From contig NZ_CP071795.1 in the NCBI RefSeq assembly GCF_017498485.1, forward strand, positions 1,984,001-2,048,000: a stretch of 64,000 nt of DNA. Reading direction: 5' to 3'. Of the stretch, positions 27,498-36,531 are shown one piece after another. Origin of the DNA: Polaribacter batillariae. GTDB taxonomy: Bacteria > Bacteroidota > Bacteroidia > Flavobacteriales > Flavobacteriaceae. The notes under the pieces are model-generated. The model was not told the DNA's origin, made no database searches, and was given only the letters and a program-made list of their open reading frames with translations. Made by a program: the position numbers and the translations under genes. Within the stretch, counting starts at the first letter, position 1; each line of letters starts with the position of its first letter.

Positions 27498-28766
27498 TTA
27501 GTATTCCCAAGAAGTTCTTTCGGCTTGGTTAATTAATCTATTTGCTGCTTCATCATTAATAAATTCTTGTTTTATAGGATCGAAATCTAAATTTCTACCC
27601 AACCTTAACGCTGCTAAGCCCATATTTACAATGGTTGCAGATCGATGGCCATTTTCTTCGTTTAAAGCAAATTTTTGTCGAGTTTTTACTGAATGTGAAA
27701 ATACGCTAATTTGTTCTTCAGGATCTGGAAGGCTATTGATTAAACCTTCGATGTTTGGAATGGTAGATTTAAACCCGTTAAAAATCTTTCCATTTGGTCC
27801 TTCTATATATGCTGCATTCTTATCTTTATTTTCGCCATCTAAAATAATTTGGCAACCATCTGCATAGGTAAAGATAATTTTACGCCAAGTACCAATTGCA
27901 TCGTAATGTTGTTGTGGTGCATCTATTTCTACTTTTATAGGACTGGTATTGTCTTTGCCTAGAAAATATTGAACAGGGTCTATATAATGTTGCCCCATAT
28001 CTCCTAAACCACCACCATCATAATCCCAATAACCTCTAAAAGTAGCGTGAGTTCTGTGTGGATGATATGGTTTTTCGGGTGCAGGTCCTAACCACATATT
28101 GTAATCGAAATGAGCTGGAACTTCTTGAGGTTTTAAATTTTCTTTACCAACCCAATAAAATTTCCAATTAAAGCCAGTGACACCACTTATTGTTACTTTT
28201 AATGGCCAGCCTAAAGCACCACTATCAACTACTTTTTTTAATTTCTTTACAGGGGTTCCCATTCCGTAAAAATTATCTTTAAATCGAAACCAAGTATTTA
28301 ATCGAAACATTTTTCCGTGTACTTTCATTGCTTCTACCACTCGTTTTCCTTCTCCAATTGTTCTTGTCATTGGTTTTTCGCACCAAACATCTTTTCCTGC
28401 TTCTGCTGCCATTACCGACATAATTCCATGCCAATGAGGAGGTGTTGCAATATGTACAATATCTATATCTGGTCTTGCGAGTACTTCTCTAAAATCTCGA
28501 TAACCTTTTACATCTGAGCCTACTTTTTTAAGTGTATTGGATAAGTGTTTACCATCTACATCGCAAATAGCTAATAATTTTGTGCCTTCGTAATTTAAAT
28601 GTTGCTGTCCCATACCACCAACTCCAATTACTGCTTTGGTAAGTTGGTCGCTTGGAGCTAAAAATTTTGTACCCCCCATTACATGTCTTGGAATAATTGA
28701 TATTCCTGCTGTTATTGCTAAAGACTTTTTAACAAAACTTCTTCTACTGTTTATTTTATTGCTCAT
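27498..28766 (-). CDS. Tat-exported Gfo/Idh/MocA-family oxidoreductase
   Basis: A 422-residue NAD(P)-dependent oxidoreductase. The N-terminus INSRRSFVKKSLAITAG is a twin-arginine signal, so it probably folds with its cofactor and is exported. VIGVGGMGQQHL starts the Rossmann fold (about residue 46), WCEKPMTRTI (about 132) holds the EKP motif, and the C-terminal half is the usual alpha/beta sugar-binding domain. It may reduce or oxidise keto-sugars together with the GMC and DUF1080 proteins. It is the first gene of a four-gene minus-strand unit with a TATTTTTG box 30 bases upstream. Confidence 0.87.
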   Translation of the reverse strand: MSNKINSRRSFVKKSLAITAGISIIPRHVMGGTKFLAPSDQLTKAVIGVGGMGQQHLNYEGTKLLAICDVDGKHLSNTLKKVGSDVKGYRDFREVLARPDIDIVHIATPPHWHGIMSVMAAEAGKDVWCEKPMTRTIGEGKRVVEAMKVHGKMFRLNTWFRFKDNFYGMGTPVKKLKKVVDSGALGWPLKVTISGVTGFNWKFYWVGKENLKPQEVPAHFDYNMWLGPAPEKPYHPHRTHATFRGYWDYDGGGLGDMGQHYIDPVQYFLGKDNTSPIKVEIDAPQQHYDAIGTWRKIIFTYADGCQIILDGENKDKNAAYIEGPNGKIFNGFKSTIPNIEGLINSLPDPEEQISVFSHSVKTRQKFALNEENGHRSATIVNMGLAALRLGRNLDFDPIKQEFINDEAANRLINQAERTSWEY

Positions 28767-28795
28767 ATATACTTTTTTACGGTTCGATTTGACAT

Positions 28796-28803
28796 CAAAA
28801 ATA
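28796..28803 (-). promoter_or_regulatory. -7 promoter box of the 3-keto-sugar operon
   Basis: Minus strand reads TATTTTTG 30 bases before the Gfo/Idh/MocA start; exact TAnnTTTG. A T-rich stretch stands at the -33 position. Confidence 0.5.
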
Positions 28804-28925
28804 AGCCCCTGTAGGTAAAAAGAAGGGTAATAAATGGGGTAACAAAAATTAAAAATTCATTTTTTTTAATAAAATGGTTTTATTTTGACTTAAAAAAAGT
28901 TCGAAAACCAAAATTCTGTATTTAG

Positions 28926-28945
28926 ATTCCCATTTTCAAGGGAAT
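28926..28945. repeat. Short palindrome between regulator and sugar operon
   Basis: ATTCCC and GGGAAT arms around an 8-base loop, 76 bases after the regulator stop. Possible hairpin terminator or a degenerate REP unit; no T-run follows it. The rest of 28767-29020 is A/T-rich with no gene. Confidence 0.4.
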
Positions 28946-29020
28946 GAGAATTTTAACAGAAACCTCGAGGATTTCTTTTCGATAAAAAACGTTTTATCTT
29001 CTTTGTGTAGTGTAAAAATG

Positions 29021-31294
29021 TTACGATATGCTCTTTTCGAAAGTAATAGGGTAATTTTCTTTGTAAATATTTTTATAGAGTTTAGAGAAATTATCGTACA
29101 AAAGATGCGCTAAACTTAATTTTCCTTGATGAATGAGTATTTTAAGCTTTAATTGCAATGCTTTTTCATTTAAATCGTCATAAAAATGTATAATTTCAAT
29201 AGTTTCTAAAAGAATATCCGAATGTTTTTCAATCGATAAAGAATCTACGTAATGAAAGCATTCTTTTGTAATTTTATAACTAAATTTTTCTATATATGGG
29301 TCCAACCATGTTGCACTGGTATTGGTAAATAATTTACCTCTTTTTAAAAGTTTTAATAAAATGGGTAATTTCTCTTCTAGAAGCGATGCGTTGTATTGTT
29401 GGTTGGCAAATAATTCTATATAACTATTTGCCAAAATATAATCGCAGTAACAATTGTCGCTTATTTCTAAAAACCAGTGTTTGTCTATAAAAAGCAGGTT
29501 TATTTCAGAACAAGTAGAAAGGAGCGCTCTTAATTTCTGAATATTGGTTCCTCTTGTGTTTTTTGCACTTCTGGTATCCATTCCAGGCCATAAAATTTCT
29601 GTTAATTTTTTTGTTGTAATTCCAGTGCCATTTTTAACGCTTTCTAAAAAAACAATTAAGAAGAGTTGTTTTAATTTGGGTGATAGTTTTGGAGCTATAT
29701 CTACATTTTCTTTGTTTACAACTTGTAAAGACCCAAAACAACAAAATTTTTCTTTATAAGTTTCAACTGGCAAAACAACGGGAGGTCGTATATTTTTTGT
29801 AGTTTTTAATGCAGATTTTCTTTTATTTCTCTTTAATAAATAAAAGGTAAAAAAACTTATCAATACTAAAATGCCCGCCCATAAATAATAACTTAAATTG
29901 TAATTCGTATTCTTTACACTTTTTTGTTTGTATAATAAAAAAATTTCTGAACTATTTAGTTCTCTTTCCCAAATATTAATAGGCCCTAAATAACCAATAA
30001 AAAACTCTTCCCATAAATTATTACCAATATATAAGTTGTGGTTAGATGTGGTATAGTTTGAAATAAGCGAAACAGTGTCTGTAATTTTACCATTAATATA
30101 AAAATACAACGCATTGTGTACTTCTGAATAAACAAGTGAAACATGGGTCCATTTATCAATAGGAATTGGTGAAGAAAAAGAGATGTAATCTTTAATGCCT
30201 GCCATTGTAAAAGTTAAATATCCTCTATGAACTTTTAATACAAAATGCTCTCCTTTTCCTAAAATACTATTTGCGACACCAAGTTCTGTGGGTTTTATCC
30301 AAGCAGTAATTGTAAAACTAGTTTTTAGGGCTCTTCTACTTTCTATACCAGCATCTATATAGGCTCTTTTATTAAAAAAACCAACTTTTCCAAGCACAGA
30401 ATCATTTACAATTTCTACTTGTTTAGAAATTATATTATTGTTGTTTTTTCGAATGCGATTTAAAACTTTTTTTTCAAACTCAAAAGAGTCTGTCAATCCA
30501 AAAGTAAGGTCTAAAGGAAAACCGATAAACTCTTTTGAGTTTGCAATATTTTTTACATTTGCGTAAATAATGTCTGGCGAAAAATAATACCCAGCTTTGT
30601 ATGGAATTAAAATTGGACTTTTACCGAAAAAGTGAAGTGGAAAACTAAAATATCCGTTTGCTTTTCTGTTTGGAAAATTTTTAAATAATACATTTTTAAG
30701 TAATTTTTCTTTTGTTTTTACAACGCCAAAAATTTTTTCTGTTGAATTTAAAAAAGAAACAAGTTTAGAGGTTTTTGCAACTGAATTTGAATCGGCATAA
30801 ATAAAATTTGGAAGTTTACCAGACCTTTCCCAGACACGAAATACAATACTATCTGTAACTTTTTTATTATTAATAAAGTTAATGCTGCTAAGTTTTTCTA
30901 ATTCTTTAAAAAGAGGTTTCTTATTATCTATTACATTTTTATTTTGCAAATTAAGAAATTCTATTTGAGAAGGATTTATTTGAAGAATTCTAGGGTATTT
31001 TTCTAATAAATTACTTAAATCGCTATTGGTAATAAGGGTTAATTTTTTTTTACGTTTTAAGATGTATTTTATCAAAATTAAATCGCTTTGGCCAGCATAT
31101 TCAATTGCAAAATCTTGTTTAGAGGCCAATAATGTATCTATAGAAGCTTTGTTTATGTCTTTAACTTTAAATAATAGTTGAGACTGCAATCTAAAAAATT
31201 GTTTTTCTTCTTTTGAAAGTGTTTTATAAGATTGCGCATAACTACTTGTAAATGTAAGCAGTATAAAAAATATTTGTAAACCTATTTTTTTCAA
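29021..31294 (-). CDS. Membrane-spanning regulator: extracytoplasmic LamG domain, one helix, cytoplasmic SARP-type DNA-binding domain
   Basis: I start the protein at TTG 31294 (757 residues). That gives a classic signal peptide (KKIGLQIFFILLTFTSSYAQ), removes a 49-base overlap with the upstream gene and sits 25 bases after a TATATTTG box; an ATG at 31387 would hide the signal behind 31 residues. Order: exported helical region (about 25-290), LamG/concanavalin-A-like domain (about 310-455, ITAWIKP...WTHVSLVY...LYFYINGK), membrane helix (about 469-487), basic stretch, SARP/OmpR-type winged helix (about 535-600, LSPKLKQLFLIVF...LTEILWPG...NIQKLRALL) and a helical BTAD-like tail. It likely senses a glycan outside and binds DNA inside, as CadC/ToxR do. 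The neighbouring sugar operon is the obvious target. Confidence 0.75.
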   Translation of the reverse strand: MKKIGLQIFFILLTFTSSYAQSYKTLSKEEKQFFRLQSQLLFKVKDINKASIDTLLASKQDFAIEYAGQSDLILIKYILKRKKKLTLITNSDLSNLLEKYPRILQINPSQIEFLNLQNKNVIDNKKPLFKELEKLSSINFINNKKVTDSIVFRVWERSGKLPNFIYADSNSVAKTSKLVSFLNSTEKIFGVVKTKEKLLKNVLFKNFPNRKANGYFSFPLHFFGKSPILIPYKAGYYFSPDIIYANVKNIANSKEFIGFPLDLTFGLTDSFEFEKKVLNRIRKNNNNIISKQVEIVNDSVLGKVGFFNKRAYIDAGIESRRALKTSFTITAWIKPTELGVANSILGKGEHFVLKVHRGYLTFTMAGIKDYISFSSPIPIDKWTHVSLVYSEVHNALYFYINGKITDTVSLISNYTTSNHNLYIGNNLWEEFFIGYLGPINIWERELNSSEIFLLYKQKSVKNTNYNLSYYLWAGILVLISFFTFYLLKRNKRKSALKTTKNIRPPVVLPVETYKEKFCCFGSLQVVNKENVDIAPKLSPKLKQLFLIVFLESVKNGTGITTKKLTEILWPGMDTRSAKNTRGTNIQKLRALLSTCSEINLLFIDKHWFLEISDNCYCDYILANSYIELFANQQYNASLLEEKLPILLKLLKRGKLFTNTSATWLDPYIEKFSYKITKECFHYVDSLSIEKHSDILLETIEIIHFYDDLNEKALQLKLKILIHQGKLSLAHLLYDNFSKLYKNIYKENYPITFEKSIS

Positions 31295-31319
31295 AAAGAA
31301 TGCATTGAGCTCGTTTAAA

Positions 31320-31327
31320 CAAATATA
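31320..31327 (-). promoter_or_regulatory. -7 promoter box of the LamG/SARP regulator
   Basis: Minus strand reads TATATTTG just upstream of the TTG start at 31294. A promoter here lies inside the alternative longer frame and supports the shorter start. Confidence 0.6.
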
Positions 31328-31338
31328 CAGAAACTTTT

Positions 31339-31962
31339 CTAAGGAACTTTTTGGTTCGAAAAAATTAAACACTTCTCGTTTTTCCATTTTCCTTTTAAAC
31401 TTTCTTTCGGGATTATTTTTCCGTCACAGGTTAAAAAATTTCCATTTTTATCTTTTTTGATGATTTTCATTTTTCCTTGATGAATTGCGTTTACAATTCT
31501 AAAAATCAGTCCTTTTTTTGAAACTTTGCTATTTTTGGTAATTAATTTTAAGCCTTCTTCGTTATTATACAAATCCATTTTCGATGAAATCTCGTCAGGT
31601 ACCACTCCATCTTCTAATTTCATTTTTTTATAGGTAATGTAATTGTCTCTTTCGTGTGCTTTTCCTAAAGATCTTGCCGAAGATTTTCCTAATTCTTGTC
31701 GCAAACGCGCCATCCAGTAGGCGTGCCTAAAAGCATCTACTTGTCCGCCAGCAGGATCTCCATCTAACAAATTTGTTTTTCGAATAGAATCTGCAACTCT
31801 GTTAGTTTCCATAGAAATTCTTAACGATTTTTTTGCTTTAAAAGGATGAAATAAAACCCATGTTTTTATGGGACCAGATAATTTAAAAAAACTTTTAAGA
31901 TCAGATTGTGCATTTGTAGCAATTACAAATGCGAAGAATATTATTGGAAGCCGTTTTTTCAT
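31339..31962 (-). CDS. Secreted protein with DUF6973-like domain
   Basis: A 207-residue exported protein with signal peptide MKKRLPIIFFAFVIATNAQ. The core GGQVDAFRHAYWMARLRQELG (about residues 72-92) with a later KAHERDN resembles DUF6973, a domain of unknown function with conserved D, H and Y residues, which suggests an enzyme or metal site. The C-terminus is lysine-rich. It lies between the TPM protein and the LamG regulator on the same strand, 20 bases from the former. Function unknown. Confidence 0.65.
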   Translation of the reverse strand: MKKRLPIIFFAFVIATNAQSDLKSFFKLSGPIKTWVLFHPFKAKKSLRISMETNRVADSIRKTNLLDGDPAGGQVDAFRHAYWMARLRQELGKSSARSLGKAHERDNYITYKKMKLEDGVVPDEISSKMDLYNNEEGLKLITKNSKVSKKGLIFRIVNAIHQGKMKIIKKDKNGNFLTCDGKIIPKESLKGKWKNEKCLIFSNQKVP

Positions 31963-31982
31963 TTATCAAAGTATTTTTATTT

Positions 31983-32531
31983 TTATTTCCATTTTGCAAT
32001 TAATGCAACCAATCCTTTCTGGATTCCTTCATAATAATTTCCAGTTTTAAATTCTGGAATAATTATTTGGTCGATAATTGTTTTGCAGATTTTATCTGTC
32101 AGTATTTTTTCAGTTCCATTTCCAGTTGAAATTCTTATTCTTCTAAGTTTTTTACTAAAAACTATGGTTAGTCCATTATCTTTATTTTTTTGTCCTACTC
32201 CCCAGTAATTAGATAAATCGATCGCATATTTATCAAAATCTTTATATTTTCCAGTGGAACTAATCGAAACAATTGCAATTTGATTTGTCGTTTTTCTTTC
32301 GTAATCTCGAATTATTTTTGTTAAATTTTCTATTTCATCAACCTTAAAAATAAACTCAAAATCATTTACTTCTTTTCTCTTTTCTGGAAAATCATTTTTT
32401 CCAAAAGCATAAGGTCTAATAATATCTTTTGGAAAATTGGAACTTGGTTTTTGTTCACTTTTAGCTGTCTTACAGTTTGACAAATTAAAAGCCAAAAAAA
32501 ACAAAATAAACAGTTTTGCTAAAGTTTTCAT
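31983..32531 (-). CDS. TPM-domain lipoprotein
   Basis: A 182-residue protein with a lipoprotein signal (LAFNLSNC, cysteine at about residue 20) and a TPM domain: KIIRDYERKTTNQIAIVSI, then NYWGVGQKNKDNGLTIVFSKKLRRIRISTGNGTE, then IIPEFKTGNYYEGIQKG. TPM domains occur in exported or membrane proteins (Psb32/TLP18.3 group), some with phosphatase activity; a role at the envelope is likely. It follows the DUF2200 gene by two bases. Confidence 0.82.
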   Translation of the reverse strand: MKTLAKLFILFFLAFNLSNCKTAKSEQKPSSNFPKDIIRPYAFGKNDFPEKRKEVNDFEFIFKVDEIENLTKIIRDYERKTTNQIAIVSISSTGKYKDFDKYAIDLSNYWGVGQKNKDNGLTIVFSKKLRRIRISTGNGTEKILTDKICKTIIDQIIIPEFKTGNYYEGIQKGLVALIAKWK

Positions 32532-32533
32532 TT

Positions 32534-32899
32534 TTAAGCTTCTCTTAAAATTTTCTCCATTTTTCTGCCTTTTGCCAACTCATCAATTAATTTATCTAAA
32601 TAACGAGTCTTTTGGGTTAGTAGATTGTCTATTTCTTCTATTCTATAACCACAAATAACCCCTTTTATTAAATGAGCATTTGGGTTTAAATTGGCTCTCT
32701 CGAAAAATGTTTTAAAAGTAACTTTTTCATCGATAAGTTCTTGTATTTTTTTCTCATTAAAACCAGTTAACCACTCTATCACTTCGTACAATTCTTCTAT
32801 TGTTCTTCCTTTCTTTTCTATTTTTGTTACATAGTGTGGCCAAACAGAAAAAAATTTCATTTCTGCAACTCTTTTGTTGTGTTCTGGTGTAGTTTTCAT
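32534..32899 (-). CDS. DUF2200 family protein
   Basis: A 121-residue cytoplasmic protein matching the DUF2200 pattern: KFFSVWPHYVTKIEKKGRT, EVIEWLTGF, FFERANLNPNAHLIKGVICGYRIEEI and a lysine-rich helical end (DKLIDELAKGRKMEKIL). Length is normal. The function of the family is not known. It starts nine bases after the repaired stop of the SRPBCC gene and is followed by the TPM gene two bases on, so all three form one minus-strand unit. Confidence 0.82.
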   Translation of the reverse strand: MKTTPEHNKRVAEMKFFSVWPHYVTKIEKKGRTIEELYEVIEWLTGFNEKKIQELIDEKVTFKTFFERANLNPNAHLIKGVICGYRIEEIDNLLTQKTRYLDKLIDELAKGRKMEKILREA

Positions 32900-32908
32900 A
32901 ATTACGGA

Positions 32909-33325
32909 TTAATTGTTTTCAGCATATTTTTTAAAATTATTTAAAATTGCTTGCCAACCCGATTTTTGCATTTCAATTGGGTTTGTATTTTCTGCTTCAA
33001 ATATTGTTTTTACTACTGTTTAATGGGGTTCTGCTGTAAAAAAAGCATCTACTTTTCTGCCATCTTCTAATGAATACGAAATTTGTTCGTATTCTATAAC
33101 TTCATCATAAGTTCCTCTTAAATCGAAACTCATTTTTCCGTCTTTAGATGCCATCGTAAAAGAGAATTCACCTCCTTTTTTCAAATTATTTTCAGCATTT
33201 GGGCAATGCCAATCATCAGAAGCAAAATTCCAATTTGTAATGTGTTTTGGTTGTGTCCAAAATTCCCATACTTTTGGGGTCGATTTATCTACTTTGGCTT
33301 CTATTTTTACTTTTTTTGTTTCCAT
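32909..33325 (-). pseudogene. AHSA1/SRPBCC-family protein interrupted by a nonsense codon
   Basis: Small START-like domain protein of the AHSA1 type (KVWEFWTQPKHITNWNFASDDWHCP at the N-terminus). Reading stops at TAA 33020-33022 after 101 residues, in the middle of a strand (FFTAEPH). The same frame then continues with TVVKTIFEAENTNPIEMQ KSGWQAILNNF and a proper stop at 32909, giving 138 codons, the usual length. A single substitution (for example AAA, CAA or GAA to TAA) explains the interruption. The truncated product lacks the C-terminal helix that covers the ligand pocket, so it is probably non-functional unless the base is a sequencing error. Confidence 0.82.
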
Positions 33326-33387
33326 AACGTCTTCATTTCTATAAACCTCAAAGGGTTTGAATTTCTTTAGGAGGTAAATTCTAATTG

Positions 33388-36216
33388 CTATTTTATTTCA
33401 AATTCACTTTCTGCTTCACCAATTTTTACAGTATATTTTCCTTTTGGTAAATAAAAAACCCCGTTTTTACCTGCTTTTAAATTCGCTTTTTTATGTGCTT
33501 TTTCATACGTTCTTTTTCCTTTTTTAGAAAAAGAAACATCGAATTTTGCTTCGTTATAACCTCTATCTGCATCCACAGAAACCGAGTTTACTTTTGTTTC
33601 GCCATTAAAAACATCAATCGTTACTTTTTTGGCTGAATTTGAGTAAAATGGAATTGTAATTTCGGGTAAATAAGCAGCTCTCCATTGGCTCCAAGAACGC
33701 CCCCAATTTTCACTTTTTCTGAGATTGTTAATCGCGAAAATATGGTTCGGTTTCCTTAAAATCCCTTCATTTATTAACTGTAAATTAGCAACATTGGTTT
33801 TGTATAAACTTCGGCCATGAGTTGCCACAACTAAGTCTTTTGCTGTTGGCTGGATGACCAAATCGTGTACAGCTACATTTGGTAAATTATGGCTAAATGC
33901 TTCCCACGAATTTCCTTGATTAAAAGAAATGTATAAGCCATTATCTGTTCCTACATACAAGATATTTTCATTTTCTGGGTCTTCTTTTATTACATTTACG
34001 GATGATGTAGGTATGTTACTACTGATGTTTTTCCACGTTTGTCCATAATCATTAGACATGTAAACATAGGGTGTAAAATCGTCGAATCTATAACCATTTA
34101 AAGTGGCATATACACGTTCTTTTTTATGTGTAGAAGCAATAACTCTAGAAACCCATAAATTTTGTGGTAAATTATTAGAAATTCGTGTCCAATTGCCTCC
34201 TCCGTTTTTGGTTACGTTTATATATCCGTCATCTGAACCTACATAAATTAAACCAAACTGAAACGGACTTTCTGAAATAGAGGTTAACGTTCCATAAGCA
34301 ACATTTCCTTTTTTTCCTCCCGTGGTTAAATCGCCAGAAATGGTTTCCCAATCGTCTCCTTGGTTTAAAGACCTGTGCAATTTATTTCCTCCTAAATAGA
34401 TAATATCTTGGTTGTGTTTCGATAAATGAATTGGAGTTTGCCAATTAAAACGATAAGGAGTTTCACCTAAAGTATGTTTTGGTTGAATGTATGTATTTTT
34501 ACCTCTTTCTCTATTTATTCTGAAATAATTTCCAAACTGATAACCCGTATATACAATATTTGCATCTCTATTATCTACCTGAACCTGCATGCCATCTCCA
34601 CCCATAATAGATTCATATGGATTTTGACCACTTTGTTGCCAACTTTTGTTAATTCTTGCATTATGGTCTGCTACCCAAACTCCATTGTCTTGCAAACCTC
34701 CATATACTTTGTAGTTTTTTTGATTGTCTGCAAAAACCGAATAAAACTGCCCAACTGCAGGATCGTTTAGTTTCATCCAATTTTCTCCATCGTCGTAAGA
34801 AAGGTTTAAACCACCATCATTTCCATTTAATAAATGACCCGATTTTTTTGGATTTACCCACAATGCTTGATGATCTGAATGTACATTTTCTCTACTAATA
34901 GAGGTGAACGTTTTTCCACCGTCTTTCGATTTTATAATTGGAACTCCTAACACATAAATTCCGTTTTCGTCTTGTAAATCTACCCTAATTTCACCAAAAT
35001 AATATCCATAAGAACTATACACGCCGTCTAAATAATTATCGTGTGTTTTTTTCCATGATTTACCACCATTAGTCGTTTTAAAAACCTCTGCACCTACAAC
35101 TTGTGTATCGAACATTACAGCGTTTGCATCTTCTAAATAACTTGCTAAATCTACAGGTTTTACAGTACCAACACGCACCATTTGTTTTACGTTTTGTGCT
35201 CTGTATTTTTCTTGAAATCCGTTATTTTTTAAATAGGTATTTAACTTTTTATCTGATAATTTTAAGAAATCATTAGCAGACATGGTTTTAAAATCTTCTT
35301 TTGTTAAAATATCTGAAGACTTTTTATTTTTTTCTTTTGGTCTTCGAAACTGACTATCATGCAAAGCATACACCGTATTTTCATTAAAAACCGCCAAACC
35401 AATTCTACCCACTCCATCTCCTGTTGGAAAACCAGAATTGTCTGCAATTTTTGTCCAAGAACTTCCTGCATTTGTACTTTTATAAATGGCAGAATGGTTT
35501 CCATCTCCATCGAAATTCCACGCTTTGCGTTCTCTTTCCCAAGAGGCTGCATACATAATGTTAAAATTTTCTGGTGCAACTGCGACATCTATAATTCCTG
35601 TATTTTGATTTATAAAAAGTGTTTTTTTCCATGTTTTTCCACCATCTGTGGTTTTAAAAATTCCTCTTTCTTCGTTTGGCGAATATAAATGCCCAATAAC
35701 GCCCACTACAACTTCATCTGCATTATTTGGGTTGATAAGAATTCTACTGATGTGATGAGAATCTGTTAAACCAACATTCGTCCACGTTTTGCCTTTGTCT
35801 GTAGATTTTAACATTCCAATTCCTGCATAAGAAGAACGAGAAGAGTTTTTTTCTCCTGTTCCTACCCAAATTGTACCACTTTTCCAATCTACAGCAATAT
35901 CTCCAATATTTTGTGTGGGAGAATTGTCTAGAATTGGCGTAAAAGAGGTTCCGTTATTGTTGGTGTGCCACAAACCACCAGAAGCATAACCTACATAAAA
36001 TTCTGTTGGCTTTTTTGGATTTACAGCAACATCTGCAACACGTCCACTCATTACTGTGGGACCAATATTGGTAAATTCTATATTTTTTACTAAAGAAGCA
36101 TTCATCATTTTCGATTTTTGCTCTAAAGATTGTTGAATTTGAGTTGAATTTGTAGGTGTTTGTGCAAATAAAGTTGCTGAAAAACAAATTAAAAGCAATT
36201 GAAAAAAGGATTTCAT
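33388..36216 (-). CDS. Secreted BNR/sortilin-like beta-propeller protein
   Basis: A 942-residue exported protein with signal peptide MKSFFQLLLICFSATLFAQ. Repeated Asp-box (BNR) motifs are spread over about residues 45-770 (STDKGKTWTNV, TTDGGKTWKK, STNAGSSWTK, TTNGGKSWKK, SKDGGKTFTS, SYDDGENWMK, NKNGGGNWT-like, SNDYGQTWKN, FNQGNSWEAF), as in Vps10/sortilin-like and xyloglucanase-type propellers. No T9SS sorting domain is visible; the end is a small beta domain. Substrate is unknown; a carbohydrate or peptide ligand is typical. Stands alone on this strand. Confidence 0.82.
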   Translation of the reverse strand: MKSFFQLLLICFSATLFAQTPTNSTQIQQSLEQKSKMMNASLVKNIEFTNIGPTVMSGRVADVAVNPKKPTEFYVGYASGGLWHTNNNGTSFTPILDNSPTQNIGDIAVDWKSGTIWVGTGEKNSSRSSYAGIGMLKSTDKGKTWTNVGLTDSHHISRILINPNNADEVVVGVIGHLYSPNEERGIFKTTDGGKTWKKTLFINQNTGIIDVAVAPENFNIMYAASWERERKAWNFDGDGNHSAIYKSTNAGSSWTKIADNSGFPTGDGVGRIGLAVFNENTVYALHDSQFRRPKEKNKKSSDILTKEDFKTMSANDFLKLSDKKLNTYLKNNGFQEKYRAQNVKQMVRVGTVKPVDLASYLEDANAVMFDTQVVGAEVFKTTNGGKSWKKTHDNYLDGVYSSYGYYFGEIRVDLQDENGIYVLGVPIIKSKDGGKTFTSISRENVHSDHQALWVNPKKSGHLLNGNDGGLNLSYDDGENWMKLNDPAVGQFYSVFADNQKNYKVYGGLQDNGVWVADHNARINKSWQQSGQNPYESIMGGDGMQVQVDNRDANIVYTGYQFGNYFRINRERGKNTYIQPKHTLGETPYRFNWQTPIHLSKHNQDIIYLGGNKLHRSLNQGDDWETISGDLTTGGKKGNVAYGTLTSISESPFQFGLIYVGSDDGYINVTKNGGGNWTRISNNLPQNLWVSRVIASTHKKERVYATLNGYRFDDFTPYVYMSNDYGQTWKNISSNIPTSSVNVIKEDPENENILYVGTDNGLYISFNQGNSWEAFSHNLPNVAVHDLVIQPTAKDLVVATHGRSLYKTNVANLQLINEGILRKPNHIFAINNLRKSENWGRSWSQWRAAYLPEITIPFYSNSAKKVTIDVFNGETKVNSVSVDADRGYNEAKFDVSFSKKGKRTYEKAHKKANLKAGKNGVFYLPKGKYTVKIGEAESEFEIK

Positions 36217-36356
36217 AAAAAGTAAAATTTGGTTTAAATTGATGAAATTACTACTTGTAAAACGAATATCAAAAAAATTAACAGGTTTTAAGTTTTTATA
36301 CTAAATATTTACCAACCTTACATACTTTTCAAAAAGGTTAATAAACAACCCATTTT

Positions 36357-36445
36357 GCGTTAGGGATTGTAGCAAATGTTTGAGCTCTTTTGTTTGCCTT
36401 TTTGGGCAAATAAAAAGCGAGTGCGAAAAGCCCGTTAAAACGCCC
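36357..36445 (+). repeat. Structured flavobacterial repeat (GCGTTAGGGATTG ... AAAGCCCG ... AACGCCC), copy 1
   Basis: This gap (36217-36531) holds a unit opening GCGTTAGGGATTGTAGC and closing with AAAAGCCCG...AACGCCC, with an internal hairpin TTTGCC/GGGCAAA. The same landmarks recur at 59168-59311. The layout suggests a widespread flavobacterial intergenic structured element, possibly an RNA. An open frame on the opposite strand here is not gene-like. Confidence 0.5.
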
Positions 36446-36480
36446 AAAAGAAGGAAAAACATCTTCAACTTAAAACAACG

Positions 36481-36488
36481 TATCTTTG
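36481..36488 (+). promoter_or_regulatory. -7 promoter box of the RhlE-type helicase gene
   Basis: TATCTTTG, exact TAnnTTTG, 43 bases before the ATG at 36532. Confidence 0.55.
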
Positions 36489-36531
36489 CCAAAGAAATGG
36501 CTACATAAAGCACATTTTGTAACTACAATTT

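Noticed and set aside
27481..27510. Ten-residue longer start of the DUF1080 protein
   Set aside because: Displaces the signal peptide and overlaps the upstream gene.
31295..31387. Longer ATG start for the LamG/SARP regulator
   Set aside because: Would bury the signal peptide and overlap the upstream gene; promoter box lies inside it.
36301..36513. 70-codon minus-strand frame upstream of the helicase
   Set aside because: Lies over the structured repeat and promoter; no domain or start signal.
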